DNA of 10,473 nt. It comes from Clostridium sp. UBA4746. GTDB taxonomy: Bacteria; Bacillota; Clostridia; Clostridiales; Clostridiaceae. The notes under the pieces are model-generated. The model saw only the letters and a list, made by a program, of their open reading frames with translations. It ran no database searches and was not told where the DNA came from. The stretch lies in the NCBI GenBank assembly GCA_002403785.1, contig DHIM01000112.1:1-10473 (forward strand). Reading direction: 5' to 3'. Positions 1-6,778 of the stretch are shown piece by piece. Position numbers and translations under genes: made by a program. Within the stretch, counting starts at the first letter, position 1. Each line of letters begins with the position of its first letter.

Positions 1-150
1 CATAAGTTAGTTAACACTATCCTATCTAAATTAATAGTACATTCTATGCCCTAACATAACCTATTTCTTCTAGCATAGGCAAGTAAAATAATTATTTCTT
101 TAACCAATTCTAAATATATAATATGGCATCGGCCTTTAAATCAAAATCAT

Positions 151-170
151 AAGCCGCATAGCGGCTTTTA
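151..170 (+). terminator. Possible rho-independent terminator hairpin
   Basis: AAGCCGC and GCGGCTT form a perfect 7-bp stem around a 3-nt ATA loop. The plus strand continues with a short T run (TTTTAACA). The stem is far richer in G+C than its surroundings. It would end transcripts entering from the left edge on the plus strand. The T tract is short, so this is a moderate call. Confidence 0.4.
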
Positions 171-463
171 ACACCTCTAATAGATGTTAAATTTATTTTT
201 TATTCTATTTATATCTACTATTGCAGCCTTTTGCGATAACTTTATTGATAGTATTTTTTGAAAAACAAAAAATACATGATATGTACTTAGTTTATGTAAT
301 AATAAGCAATTTGCCACCATTTAGTAACAGTATACAATCCTTATAAACAGTTCTTTTTTATAGTATTACTGCTAATTTAATATTAACATAATGTTAAGAA
401 TTAATATACAATATTTTCTTTATATTCTACTATTTTTTTCTATGTCTTATTTCACAAAATAAT

Positions 464-508
464 AAAATCCACAACCATGGTTTTTAATTAGCCTTAGTTG
501 TAGATTTT
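464..508 (-). other. Orphan stem-loop, terminator-like on the minus strand
   Basis: AAAATCCACAAC (464-475) pairs with GTTGTAGATTTT (497-508). It is 11 of 12 matched on the plus strand. In minus-strand RNA the one exception becomes a U·G wobble, so all 12 pairs form. The minus strand continues ATTATTTTG, a weak U-rich tail. No minus-strand gene ends nearby, so it may be a relic terminator, the end of an unrecognised small RNA, or simple structure. Confidence 0.35.
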
Positions 509-791
509 CATTCTGTATCATCTCTTCAAAAGTTTACATTTAAAAAAGATTTTATTCAAAAACACTAAGTACTCTATCTAATATACTATTTATATGGGCT
601 ATAGCTATTCCAAAATTGATGATAGGTATTTGGATATGTTCTATCGATTCTTCTTTAGGTTAATATTATTTTTATTAATTTTATTGATTTATTTTCTTGT
701 ACTTTCAGAAGATTACAAATTTTTTGAACAACATAATTATACAAAATTCCAGCACTTAAACCTATCTATAATTTATCTATAATAATTAGCT

Positions 792-820
792 TTGAATTTT
801 TATGATAATCTACTTATAAG
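792..820 (+). promoter_or_regulatory. Candidate sigma-A promoter for the polysaccharide deacetylase gene
   Basis: TTGAAT (792-797) and TATAAG (815-820) are separated by exactly 17 bp and lie about 85 bp upstream of the start codon at 907. Both boxes are near-consensus, but such matches are common in AT-rich DNA, so confidence is limited. Confidence 0.35.
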
Positions 821-906
821 TAAATTTTGTATATAAAGATATATTGCTTTAATACATTTTTCTTTGGGTACACTAATAATGACAAAAACTAAAGGTAGGT
901 GATATT

Positions 907-1695
907 TTGAATTTCAAGAAAAAAAATATTCTATTTGTTTTTACAACCATTATTATATGTTTTTTATTTGCTAGTATTTACCCTATAAATTATATAAAAA
1001 AAAACACTCAGGTCTTTACGCCACTAAATACTTCATTTAAAGATTCTGGTGATTATAAAATTTCCAAATATGTCTATTTAACTTTTGATGATGGTCCAAC
1101 CATTGTTACAGATGTTTTGTTAGATGTATTAAAAACAGAAAACGTAAGAGCCACTTTTTTTATAGTAGGAAAAGAAATAGTAGGAAACGAATTAATTCTT
1201 AAAAGGATATATAATGAAGGCCACGGTATAGGTCTTCACACATACAGTCATAATTTCAAGAAAATATATAGAAGTACAGAAGAATTTGTTAATGAAATGA
1301 AAAAAACTTCTAATATAATCGAAGAAATTACTGGATCTACTCCTAAAATTATTCGGTTCCCAGGCGGTAGCTCTAAACGCCTAAATGCATTTACGTTAAC
1401 GAATCTTCACAAAAATAATTTTAAAGTCTATGATTGGAATGTTAATTTATGTGATGGTGTAAACCCTAATTTAAGTGTTTCACAGCTTATTAAAAACTCA
1501 AAAATTATTAAAGGAAATAAAAATGTGGCTATAATCCTTATGCATTGCAATTCTAATAATAAAAATACTGTAAAAGCACTGCCATGTATTATAAAACATT
1601 ATCGAGATTTAGGTTATGAGTTTAGAGCTATTACTGAAAACACCCCTGAATATTATTATAAATTTAAGACTGAAAAAAACCTCACAGTAAAGTGA
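907..1695 (+). CDS. Membrane-anchored polysaccharide deacetylase (NodB domain, PgdA-like)
   Basis: This is probably an extracytoplasmic peptidoglycan N-acetylglucosamine (or related polysaccharide) deacetylase of carbohydrate esterase family 4. The 262-residue protein starts with a basic MNFKKKN and one hydrophobic segment (about 8-24), a signal anchor or uncleaved signal. The NodB domain follows from about residue 54. It shows TFDDGP (59-64; D61 catalytic base, D62 metal ligand), the metal-binding HxxxH pair as H111 and H115, the RFPGG motif with R150, DW at 176-177, and LMH with H213 near the end. The set is complete, so the enzyme should be active. The start is TTG at 907, chosen because AGGTGA lies just upstream and there is no in-frame ATG nearby. 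Its stop codon sits inside the terminator hairpin. It stands alone and converges on pssA. The substrate is inferred from the family; chitin oligosaccharide or another glycan is possible. Confidence 0.88.
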   Translation: MNFKKKNILFVFTTIIICFLFASIYPINYIKKNTQVFTPLNTSFKDSGDYKISKYVYLTFDDGPTIVTDVLLDVLKTENVRATFFIVGKEIVGNELILKRIYNEGHGIGLHTYSHNFKKIYRSTEEFVNEMKKTSNIIEEITGSTPKIIRFPGGSSKRLNAFTLTNLHKNNFKVYDWNVNLCDGVNPNLSVSQLIKNSKIIKGNKNVAIILMHCNSNNKNTVKALPCIIKHYRDLGYEFRAITENTPEYYYKFKTEKNLTVK

Positions 1696-1703
1696 GGGTT
1701 TTT
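1676..1703. terminator. Bidirectional rho-independent terminator between deacetylase gene and pssA
   Basis: CCTCAC (1680-1685), a 6-nt loop and GTGAGG (1692-1697) form the stem, flanked by A-run and T-run arms. On the plus strand it is followed by TTTTT, on the minus strand by TTTTTTT, so it can stop both converging genes. The TGA stop codon of the deacetylase gene (1693-1695) lies inside the 3' arm. One extra G (1698) is bulged. Confidence 0.82.
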
Positions 1704-1752
1704 CTTATTTCTATAATTGCGTTTTTGTTTATGTTCTAAATTAAATGCTTTT

Positions 1753-2271
1753 CTATTTCTTTTTGAATTTTAATTTACTTATCATTAAATAAGATAATAC
1801 AACCATTAAAAACATAGTAGGTCCTAAATTTGAAGCTTTGTTAAACATAAGTAAAGCATACAGTGCTAAAAATGTGCCTGTAATAGTAATAGGAATTCCT
1901 GAAAAAACACCATCAAAATCTGTAATATTATATTTTGCTAACCTATATGCACCCGCTACTGGAAAAATCAAAACCATTAAATATCCAATTGAACCTAGCT
2001 GAGTAAAATTATAAATATTAAATATTAATATTGAAGGGGCTACACCAAAAGATACTAAATCACATAATGAATCTAGTTCTTTACCTAAATCATTTTCTAC
2101 ATTTAAAAGCCTAGCTATTTTACCATCATATCTATCAAATATTCCCGCTAACAGAATAAATATTGCCGCTAATTTATAATTCCCATCAAAACTCATAAGT
2201 ATAGACAAAATTCCACAAGACATATTGCTTAAGGTAAAAATGTTTGGTACAGCATTTTTTATTTTAGCCAT
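1753..2271 (-). CDS. pssA: CDP-diacylglycerol--serine O-phosphatidyltransferase
   Basis: This integral membrane enzyme makes phosphatidylserine from CDP-diacylglycerol and L-serine, the first step towards phosphatidylethanolamine. The 172-residue protein carries the full CDP-alcohol phosphotransferase signature D-x2-D-G-x2-A-R-x8-G-x3-D-x3-D: D46, D49, G50, A53, R54, G63, D67 and D71. The four aspartates hold the catalytic metals. The N-terminal PNIFTLSNMSCG pattern and the length, close to the Bacillus-type PssA (about 177 residues), favour serine over glycerol phosphate or inositol as acceptor. Several hydrophobic helices span the rest, and the tail is lysine-rich (KLKFKKK). AGGAGTGA just upstream supports the ATG at 2271. 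No psd gene lies beside it here, which is unusual if the operon is normally pssA-psd. Substrate choice comes from family resemblance, not a decisive residue. Confidence 0.88.
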   Translation of the reverse strand: MAKIKNAVPNIFTLSNMSCGILSILMSFDGNYKLAAIFILLAGIFDRYDGKIARLLNVENDLGKELDSLCDLVSFGVAPSILIFNIYNFTQLGSIGYLMVLIFPVAGAYRLAKYNITDFDGVFSGIPITITGTFLALYALLMFNKASNLGPTMFLMVVLSYLMISKLKFKKK

Positions 2272-2470
2272 CTATATCACTCCTATCCTTATAATTATAA
2301 CATAATATATATAGTTATTCTTTAGTATTATAGAACATAATTATTAAATTCACTTTAAATCCTCTTTATTATATATTATATGAAACTTTAAATACATATT
2401 TTATTTAGTTTACATTACAAAATTAATATTATAAATCAAATAAATAATTGCACGTTTTTAAAACAAAATA

Positions 2471-2505
2471 AAAAAAGGACCAGCATGTTTTGCTGGTCCT
2501 TTTTT
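2471..2505 (-). terminator. Strong rho-independent terminator of the thiolase gene
   Basis: This is a perfect 15-bp inverted repeat (AAAAAAGGACCAGCA / TGCTGGTCCTTTTTT) around a 5-nt loop, beginning 5 nt after the thiolase stop codon. The minus strand runs into a T-rich tract. It isolates the thiolase gene from pssA, so the two are not one operon. Confidence 0.93.
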
Positions 2506-2509
2506 GCAA

Positions 2510-3688
2510 TTATCTTTCTACGATAATTGCAGTTCCTTGGCCGCCACCTATACATAGTGTAGCAAGTCCTGTTTTAGAATCTCTTTTTATCATTTCATGT
2601 ATTAACGAAACAAGTATTCTTGCTCCTGAAGCTCCTACTGGATGTCCTAATGCTAAAGCTCCACCATTAACATTTACTATCTCTGGATTAAGACCTAAAT
2701 CTTTAGCTACAGCTAATGATTGAGCAGCAAAAGCTTCATTAGCTTCTACTAAGTCTAAATCTTTTACAGTTATTCCTGCTTTTTTCAAAGCTTTTTGAGT
2801 TGCAGGAACTGGACCATAACCCATTATTTTTGGATCTACTCCAGCTGAACCGTAAGATTTAATAGTAACTAAAGCTTTAACTCCTAATTCGTCCGCTTTA
2901 GCTTTTGACATTACTATAAACATAGCTGCGCCATCATTTATTCCTGATGCATTAGCTGCTGTTACAGTTCCACCTTTTTTGAATGCTGGTTTTAACTTAC
3001 CTAATTTTTCAATAGTTGAACCAAATTTTGGGAATTCATCAGTATCAAATACTATTGGATCACCTTTTCTCTGAGGAATTACAACTGGAACGATTTCATC
3101 TTTAAATTTACCAGCTTTGATAGCTTTCTCAGTTTTCAATTGACTTTTTAAAGCAAATTGATCTTGATCATCTCTTGTTAAATTCCATTCTTCAGCGATA
3201 TTCTCTGCTGTAACGCCCATATGATAGTCATTGAATGCGTCCCAAAGAGAATCTTTGATCATAGTATCAACTGTTTTGCCATCTCCCATTCTTGCACCCC
3301 ATCTATTTACTGGAAGTACATATGGAGCATTGCTCATGCTTTCAGTTCCACCTGCTAAAACTATCTCTGCGTCTCCACACATTATAATTTGAGCTGCTAA
3401 ACTTACAGATCTTAGTCCTGAACCACATACTTTATTTACTGTAAGTGCTGAACTTGCATCAGCTAATCCTGCATTTATAGCTATTTGTCTTGCAACATTT
3501 TGTCCAAGTCCTGCTTGTATAACGTTACCGATAATAGCTTCCTCTATTAATTCTGGTTTAATACCTGCTCTTTTTATAGCTTCTTTAGCTGCAGTAACTC
3601 CCAATTCTACGGCCGTTACTTTTGATAATGCTCCACCAAAAGATCCTATTGCTGTTCTTGCTGCTGCTACGATTACTACTTCTCTCAT
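2510..3688 (-). CDS. thlA: Acetyl-CoA C-acetyltransferase (acetoacetyl-CoA thiolase)
   Basis: This cytoplasmic biosynthetic thiolase condenses two acetyl-CoA to acetoacetyl-CoA, the entry to the C4 (butyrate/butanol) or acetone pathways in clostridia. The 392 residues match the usual family length. The nucleophile is C88 in VNKVCGSGLR. NEAF is at 317-320, the catalytic histidine H349 is in GHPVGASG, and the second catalytic cysteine C379 is in CIGGGQG. In Clostridium acetobutylicum ThlA the equivalent cysteines form a reversible redox-switch disulfide; both are present here, but whether the switch operates cannot be read from sequence. GGAGGGG upstream supports the ATG at 3688. The gene is monocistronic, with its own terminator. 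It is not next to crt-bcd-etf-hbd or to CoA-transferase genes. The upstream region holds a sigma-54 promoter and candidate enhancer sites, and the preceding gene encodes a sigma-54 activator. The gene symbol follows clostridial usage; it may be one of several paralogues. Confidence 0.95.
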   Translation of the reverse strand: MREVVIVAAARTAIGSFGGALSKVTAVELGVTAAKEAIKRAGIKPELIEEAIIGNVIQAGLGQNVARQIAINAGLADASSALTVNKVCGSGLRSVSLAAQIIMCGDAEIVLAGGTESMSNAPYVLPVNRWGARMGDGKTVDTMIKDSLWDAFNDYHMGVTAENIAEEWNLTRDDQDQFALKSQLKTEKAIKAGKFKDEIVPVVIPQRKGDPIVFDTDEFPKFGSTIEKLGKLKPAFKKGGTVTAANASGINDGAAMFIVMSKAKADELGVKALVTIKSYGSAGVDPKIMGYGPVPATQKALKKAGITVKDLDLVEANEAFAAQSLAVAKDLGLNPEIVNVNGGALALGHPVGASGARILVSLIHEMIKRDSKTGLATLCIGGGQGTAIIVER

Positions 3689-3734
3689 ATTAACCCCTCC
3701 ATCAATTTATTTTCCAAAACATTATTACTACATA

Positions 3735-3770
3735 ATAGGAATTCATCATCTGTTTTAAAGGTTTTCCTAT
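3735..3770 (-). other. Hairpin in the thiolase mRNA leader
   Basis: ATAGGAA (3735-3741) and TTCCTAT (3764-3770) are a perfect 7-bp inverted repeat. After a 3-nt bulge the pairing extends by 3 more base pairs. It lies within the roughly 90-nt untranslated leader predicted from the sigma-54 promoter. It could stabilise the transcript or affect initiation; there is no riboswitch resemblance. Confidence 0.4.
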
Positions 3771-3788
3771 GTACACATATATATTATA

Positions 3789-3804
3789 AGCATCTTTCAT
3801 GCCA
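3789..3804 (-). promoter_or_regulatory. Sigma-54 (-24/-12) promoter of the thiolase gene
   Basis: The minus strand reads TGGCATGAAAGATGCT, against the RpoN consensus TGGCAC-G-N4-TTGCW. The invariant GG (3803-3802) and GC (3791-3790) are present with the required 10 bp between them, and the -24 box differs at one base. The start of transcription would be near 3778, giving a leader of about 90 nt before the thiolase ATG. The position and the neighbouring sigma-54 activator gene both support it. Confidence 0.8.
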
Positions 3805-3875
3805 ATTATTCATACTCTCGTAAAGTACACCGTACCAACCTTTCCCAATATTATAAGACAAATTATAATTGCAAC

Positions 3876-3892
3876 TGTAAACTTAGTTAACA
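3876..3892. promoter_or_regulatory. Candidate upstream activator site 1 (17-bp dyad)
   Basis: TGTAAACTTAGTTAACA is an imperfect dyad, TGTNAAC-N3-GTTNACA, centred about 106 bp upstream of the predicted sigma-54 transcription start. This is the usual distance for an enhancer-binding protein. A nearly identical copy lies at 4059-4075. The assignment to the neighbouring activator is inferred. Confidence 0.6.
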
Positions 3893-4058
3893 TTAATAAC
3901 TTTATATACTTGTCCCCTTTGAGCTTGTTAATATTATAACTAATTTGTTAAAAAAATAACTAAAAGTGCTTTCAATGTGTTGATACGAGTGAGCTTTTAA
4001 TTTTCCCTAAAATTTTCAGTTATACTACTAAAACTATTATTTATATAAAAACCGTGTG

Positions 4059-4075
4059 TGTAAACATAGTTCACA
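4059..4075. promoter_or_regulatory. Candidate upstream activator site 2 (17-bp dyad)
   Basis: TGTAAACATAGTTCACA matches site 1 at 15 of 17 positions, and the T that follows also agrees. It is centred about 289 bp upstream of the predicted start, just after the activator gene's stop. It overlaps a second, perfect 8-bp inverted repeat GTAAACAT-N7-ATGTTTAC (4060-4082). That repeat could be an extended operator or a weak transcription stop for the activator gene, although the T run begins 8 nt after it. Confidence 0.55.
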
Positions 4076-4081
4076 TGTTTA

Positions 4082-5794
4082 CTATTGTAGATTGGCCAAA
4101 TTTATTAAATTATATCGGTTTAATTTTTTATATAATCCAGCTCTGCTAAGCCCCAATATCTTTGCAGTTTCTTTCTTATTTCCACCTGTTTTTTTTATAC
4201 ACTCCATTATGAGATCCTTTTCAACAGTTTCAACAACATCTTTCAGATAGTTATTTCCTAATGAATATTTTTTTATCTTATTAGCGGTTATCTTTTCCGG
4301 TAAATGCTTTGGCATTATACAAAGATCAGCATCCAGCATATTTATAGCTCTTTCTATTACATTTTCAAGTTGTCTTATGTTCCCCGGCCAGTTATAAGAT
4401 TTTAAATAATCAATGGCTTCCATAGAAATGCTTTCAGAGTAAATGCCCTGTTTTTCACATGTTTTTATTCTTAACTCATTTGATAACTCCTCAATATCTT
4501 CTATTCTTTCTCTTAAAGCTGGTATTTTTAAATGCATAACATCTAACCTATAATACAAATCTTCTCTAAATTTCCCCTCTTTAATTAACTGCTCTAACGA
4601 CTTATTAGTTGAAGCAATAATTCGTATATCAATTTTAATGGCATCATTTCCACCAACTCTTACTAATTCTTTTTCTTGAATAACTCTTAGGAGTTTAACT
4701 TGCATATTCATAGGCATATCACCAATTTCATCTAATAAGATGGTGCCACCATTAGCATGTTCAAACTTACCTCTTTTACCTGATTTCTTAGCACCCGTAA
4801 AAGCACCTTCCTCATAGCCAAACATTTCTGACTCAAAAAGCTCTGCCGGAATGGCTCCACAATTAATTTTTACAAAAGGTTTTAAGCACCTTCTACTAGC
4901 ATTATGAATAGAATGAGCAAAAAGTTCTTTACCAGTTCCACTTTCTCCAGTAATTAAGACATTGGAATCTATTTTAGCAACTCTTCTTGCAAGACTCATT
5001 ACCTCTTTGCTTTTATCGCTTCCGCCTATAATATTGCTGAAAGTGTATATTGCTTTTTGATCTATACTTAATTCCTTTTTGCCGCATTCAGCCTCTTTTT
5101 CCAAATTACTTAGTTTATTACTTAATATTTTAAAATTGCTCAAATCCTTAAACATTACTTTCCCTATGGCCCCTATTATTATACCATCTTTCTTTATAGG
5201 AACTCTCATAGAAATCATCTTATGCCCATTAGCTTCTTGAATTTCTCCGTACTCTTTTTCACCAGTCCTTGCAACTATATGTAATTTTGTGTTTTCTATC
5301 ACCTCAGTTACATGTTTTCCTTCAGGGTTTTTGCAATTAATAAATTCTTTATATCCATTACTCATCATAGTTATAATTCCATTTTCATCTACTGCAACTA
5401 TGTATTCATCTAAAGTATTAAAAACTGTGTCTAAAATATTTTCTTGTGATTTATCATTGTCTTGTGAGTTCGTTAATAACTTATTATCCGTTTTTTCACT
5501 GAATATTTGGAGTCCACCTATAACTTCTCCATTTTGAGTTATTATTTTACGGGTTACAATAAATTCTCCCTCTTTCTTGTTTACTTGTGCTTCTCCATTT
5601 TTAATTACACTTAATAATTCACCATATGGAAATATGTTTGAAATATATTTTCCTATACTACTTTCTGCATCAACCTTTAACATTTTTTCAGCAGCATAAT
5701 TAATAATTTTTATAATGCCTTTTTTGTCTATAACAATAACGCCCTCATTAATATTGCATATCACTTGATTATAGTAATCATTAATTGTACCCAT
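4082..5794 (-). CDS. PAS-domain sigma-54-dependent transcriptional activator (enhancer-binding protein)
   Basis: This cytoplasmic one-component regulator would activate RpoN-dependent promoters by ATP-driven remodelling. The order in the 570 residues is PAS domain 1 (about 5-100), PAS domain 2 (about 120-220), a short coiled linker, the AAA+ domain (about 250-485) and a Fis-type helix-turn-helix (about 520-560, with GNKKETAKILGLSRAGLYKKL). The AAA+ core is complete: Walker A GESGTGKE (283-290), the sigma-54-contacting GAFTGA loop (330-335), Walker B TILLDEIGD (351-359), arginine-finger region REDLYYRL (410-417) and WPGNIRQLENVIERA. There is no receiver domain, so the signal is probably a small molecule, redox state or partner sensed by the PAS domains; the ligand is unknown. 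AAGGTGA upstream supports the ATG at 5794. It lies directly upstream of the thiolase gene, which has a sigma-54 promoter, so thiolase is the best target candidate. E. coli AtoC, which activates the thiolase-containing ato operon, is a functional parallel. Confidence 0.93.
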   Translation of the reverse strand: MGTINDYYNQVICNINEGVIVIDKKGIIKIINYAAEKMLKVDAESSIGKYISNIFPYGELLSVIKNGEAQVNKKEGEFIVTRKIITQNGEVIGGLQIFSEKTDNKLLTNSQDNDKSQENILDTVFNTLDEYIVAVDENGIITMMSNGYKEFINCKNPEGKHVTEVIENTKLHIVARTGEKEYGEIQEANGHKMISMRVPIKKDGIIIGAIGKVMFKDLSNFKILSNKLSNLEKEAECGKKELSIDQKAIYTFSNIIGGSDKSKEVMSLARRVAKIDSNVLITGESGTGKELFAHSIHNASRRCLKPFVKINCGAIPAELFESEMFGYEEGAFTGAKKSGKRGKFEHANGGTILLDEIGDMPMNMQVKLLRVIQEKELVRVGGNDAIKIDIRIIASTNKSLEQLIKEGKFREDLYYRLDVMHLKIPALRERIEDIEELSNELRIKTCEKQGIYSESISMEAIDYLKSYNWPGNIRQLENVIERAINMLDADLCIMPKHLPEKITANKIKKYSLGNNYLKDVVETVEKDLIMECIKKTGGNKKETAKILGLSRAGLYKKLNRYNLINLANLQ

Positions 5795-5823
5795 TTGTCA
5801 CCTTCTTTTAAGCTTATAACTCA

Positions 5824-5852
5824 ATTATAAAGTTCATAGATTTATTAATCAA
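5824..5852 (-). promoter_or_regulatory. Candidate sigma-A promoter of the sigma-54 activator gene
   Basis: On the minus strand TTGATT (5852-5847) and a perfect TATAAT (5829-5824) are separated by 17 bp, about 30 bp upstream of the start codon. It suggests that the activator itself is made by the housekeeping polymerase. Confidence 0.5.
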
Positions 5853-5967
5853 GATATAATTAAAATAGGGAGATTTTTTTCTCTATTTTTGAGTATTCCA
5901 TTATTTTTTTTGTTATCACATAGTTCTTTTGCCTATTATATTGTTCTCTTGGTTTTCATCTATTATA

Positions 5968-6105
5968 CTATTCTACTGTAATTGCATTAACATGGCATTG
6001 TTGTTCTGCTTCCTTTACACTACTTACTAGGTTTTCTATAACTTTTGACGATGCCACAGCTTTTCCATCCTCTTCCATTTCAACTTTATATGATTTCATT
6101 ACCAT
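5968..6105 (-). pseudogene. C-terminal fragment of a [4Fe-4S] ferredoxin
   Basis: This is a short 45-codon reading frame. Its end, SSVKEAEQQCHVNAITVE, and its middle, MEEDGKAV, match the pattern of clostridial single-cluster ferredoxins, which typically read CPEVFxMxxDGKAV...SxKEAEExCPVxAI. The N-terminal half that should carry the CxxCxxC cluster ligands is missing. Only the last cysteine remains, and the proline after it is a histidine. No ribosome binding site precedes the ATG, and a TGA stop lies 7 codons upstream in frame. It cannot hold a cluster and is best read as a decayed remnant. An intact unknown 45-residue protein is the alternative. Recognition is by eye from the family pattern. 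Confidence 0.5.
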
Positions 6106-6250
6106 TTTTTCGGGATTAAGTAATCAATACCAGTAAAATTAAAGTATGGTACTATAGATATTATATATAACAACACAATGAATTGTTTTAAAGTTATTTT
6201 TGATAAAAATAATCCATTTGGGCAATATAACTATCAGAGGAGTTGATAAT

Positions 6251-6697
6251 ATGAACAATGAGAATATTGAAAATTTAAATTCCATTCTCGAAGGTGAATA
6301 TATGGCTATTAACAGTTTTGATGCCTTAATCAAGCATGCTAATGCTGTAAATACCAAAAATGAGCTTCAAAAAATACAACAAACTCATAAGCTACACGCT
6401 TCTCAAATCTCTACTAAAATACAGAACATTGGTGGTACACCTTCTGAAAGTATAGGAATTGAAGGTGTGGTAGCAGAGACTATATCAAATATAAAGCATA
6501 TTGGTACTACTGATAATACCGCTTATCTAAAAGAAGCGTTACAAGGTGAATACATGGGTATACAAGCTATTAATAAATTATTAGATTCTAATACTGATCC
6601 TAGCAATTCTAAGCTTCTAAATACAATAATAGCCCAACATCAAACTAATGTTAACTCTCTAAATAACCTTATTATTACTACAAGTAATGCGCAATAA
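6251..6697 (+). CDS. DUF2383-like ferritin-fold protein
   Basis: The 148-residue, entirely helical, soluble protein looks like the DUF2383 (PA2169-type) ferritin-like family; no biochemical role can be assigned. It is built as two similar helical hairpins. EGEYMAI (14-20) is followed by a histidine-bearing helix QQTHKLHASQI (43-53), and QGEYMGI (99-105) is followed by AQHQTNVNSL (128-137). The glutamates E16 and E100 with H46/H49 and H130 could be metal ligands as in ferritin-like proteins, but this is inferred. The ATG at 6251 is preferred over the upstream in-frame ATG at 6200 because AGAGGAG sits 8 nt before it and the 17 extra residues look non-native. It stands alone between two gene remnants on the opposite strand. 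Related proteins occur in spore-formers, so a stress or sporulation role is possible but unproven. Confidence 0.72.
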   Translation: MNNENIENLNSILEGEYMAINSFDALIKHANAVNTKNELQKIQQTHKLHASQISTKIQNIGGTPSESIGIEGVVAETISNIKHIGTTDNTAYLKEALQGEYMGIQAINKLLDSNTDPSNSKLLNTIIAQHQTNVNSLNNLIITTSNAQ

Positions 6698-6735
6698 TAT
6701 TATATCGAATAGTTTTTCGATACTTAATGCAAAAC

Positions 6736-6763
6736 ACCCGAGATTAATTAATTAGTCGAGGGT
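6736..6763 (+). terminator. Weak hairpin downstream of the DUF2383-like gene
   Basis: ACCC (6736-6739) pairs with GGGT (6760-6763). An inner ATTAATT/AATTAGT arm is separated from it by a GAG/CGA step that could form tandem G·A pairs. It begins about 38 nt after the stop codon. The following sequence (CTAATCTTTCG) is only mildly T-rich, so termination here is uncertain. Confidence 0.35.
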
Positions 6764-6778
6764 CTAATCTTTCGTATA

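Larger units (their letters stand above)
1..906. other. Long AT-rich intergenic stretch without a convincing gene
   Basis: Stop codons are frequent in all six frames. The longest open stretches (594-782 on plus, about 177-320 on minus) have no ribosome binding site and the amino-acid make-up expected from AT-rich noise. What can be seen is a GC-rich hairpin at 151-167, a longer hairpin at 464-508 and a promoter-like pair at 792-820 ahead of the deacetylase gene. The first 54 bases are open in frame 1 and could be the last 17 codons of a plus-strand gene entering from the left, but this is too short to judge. Confidence 0.6.

Noticed and set aside
6..140. Minus-strand open stretches containing ELVKEIIILLAYARRNRLC and LPMLEEIGYVRA
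   Set aside because: They look slightly protein-like but have no start codon or ribosome binding site, are interrupted on both sides and overlap each other in different frames.
177..320. 47-codon minus-strand frame starting MVANCLLL
   Set aside because: No ribosome binding site, no recognisable motif and the length is within chance expectation.
594..782. 62-codon plus-strand frame with one hydrophobic segment
   Set aside because: No ribosome binding site before the ATG, composition (F, L, I, Y, K) is what AT-rich noise gives, and no family resemblance. A frame this long is expected by chance in such DNA.
2272..2470. Sigma-A promoter for pssA
   Set aside because: TATAAT occurs at 2332-2327 and 2299-2294 on the minus strand, but no acceptable -35 box lies 16-18 bp upstream of either, so no specific promoter is called.
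2490..2723. 77-codon plus-strand frame antisense to the thiolase gene
   Set aside because: It lies within a clearly coding minus-strand gene and its terminator; proline-rich mirror-image composition is typical of a shadow frame.
3911..3957. Third copy of the activator dyad (TTAACAAATTAGTTATAA on the minus strand)
   Set aside because: Only the TTAGTTA core agrees; the arms do not match the two good copies.
6139..6357. 72-codon minus-strand frame overlapping the start of the DUF2383-like gene
   Set aside because: It is antisense to a gene with a good ribosome binding site and has none itself.
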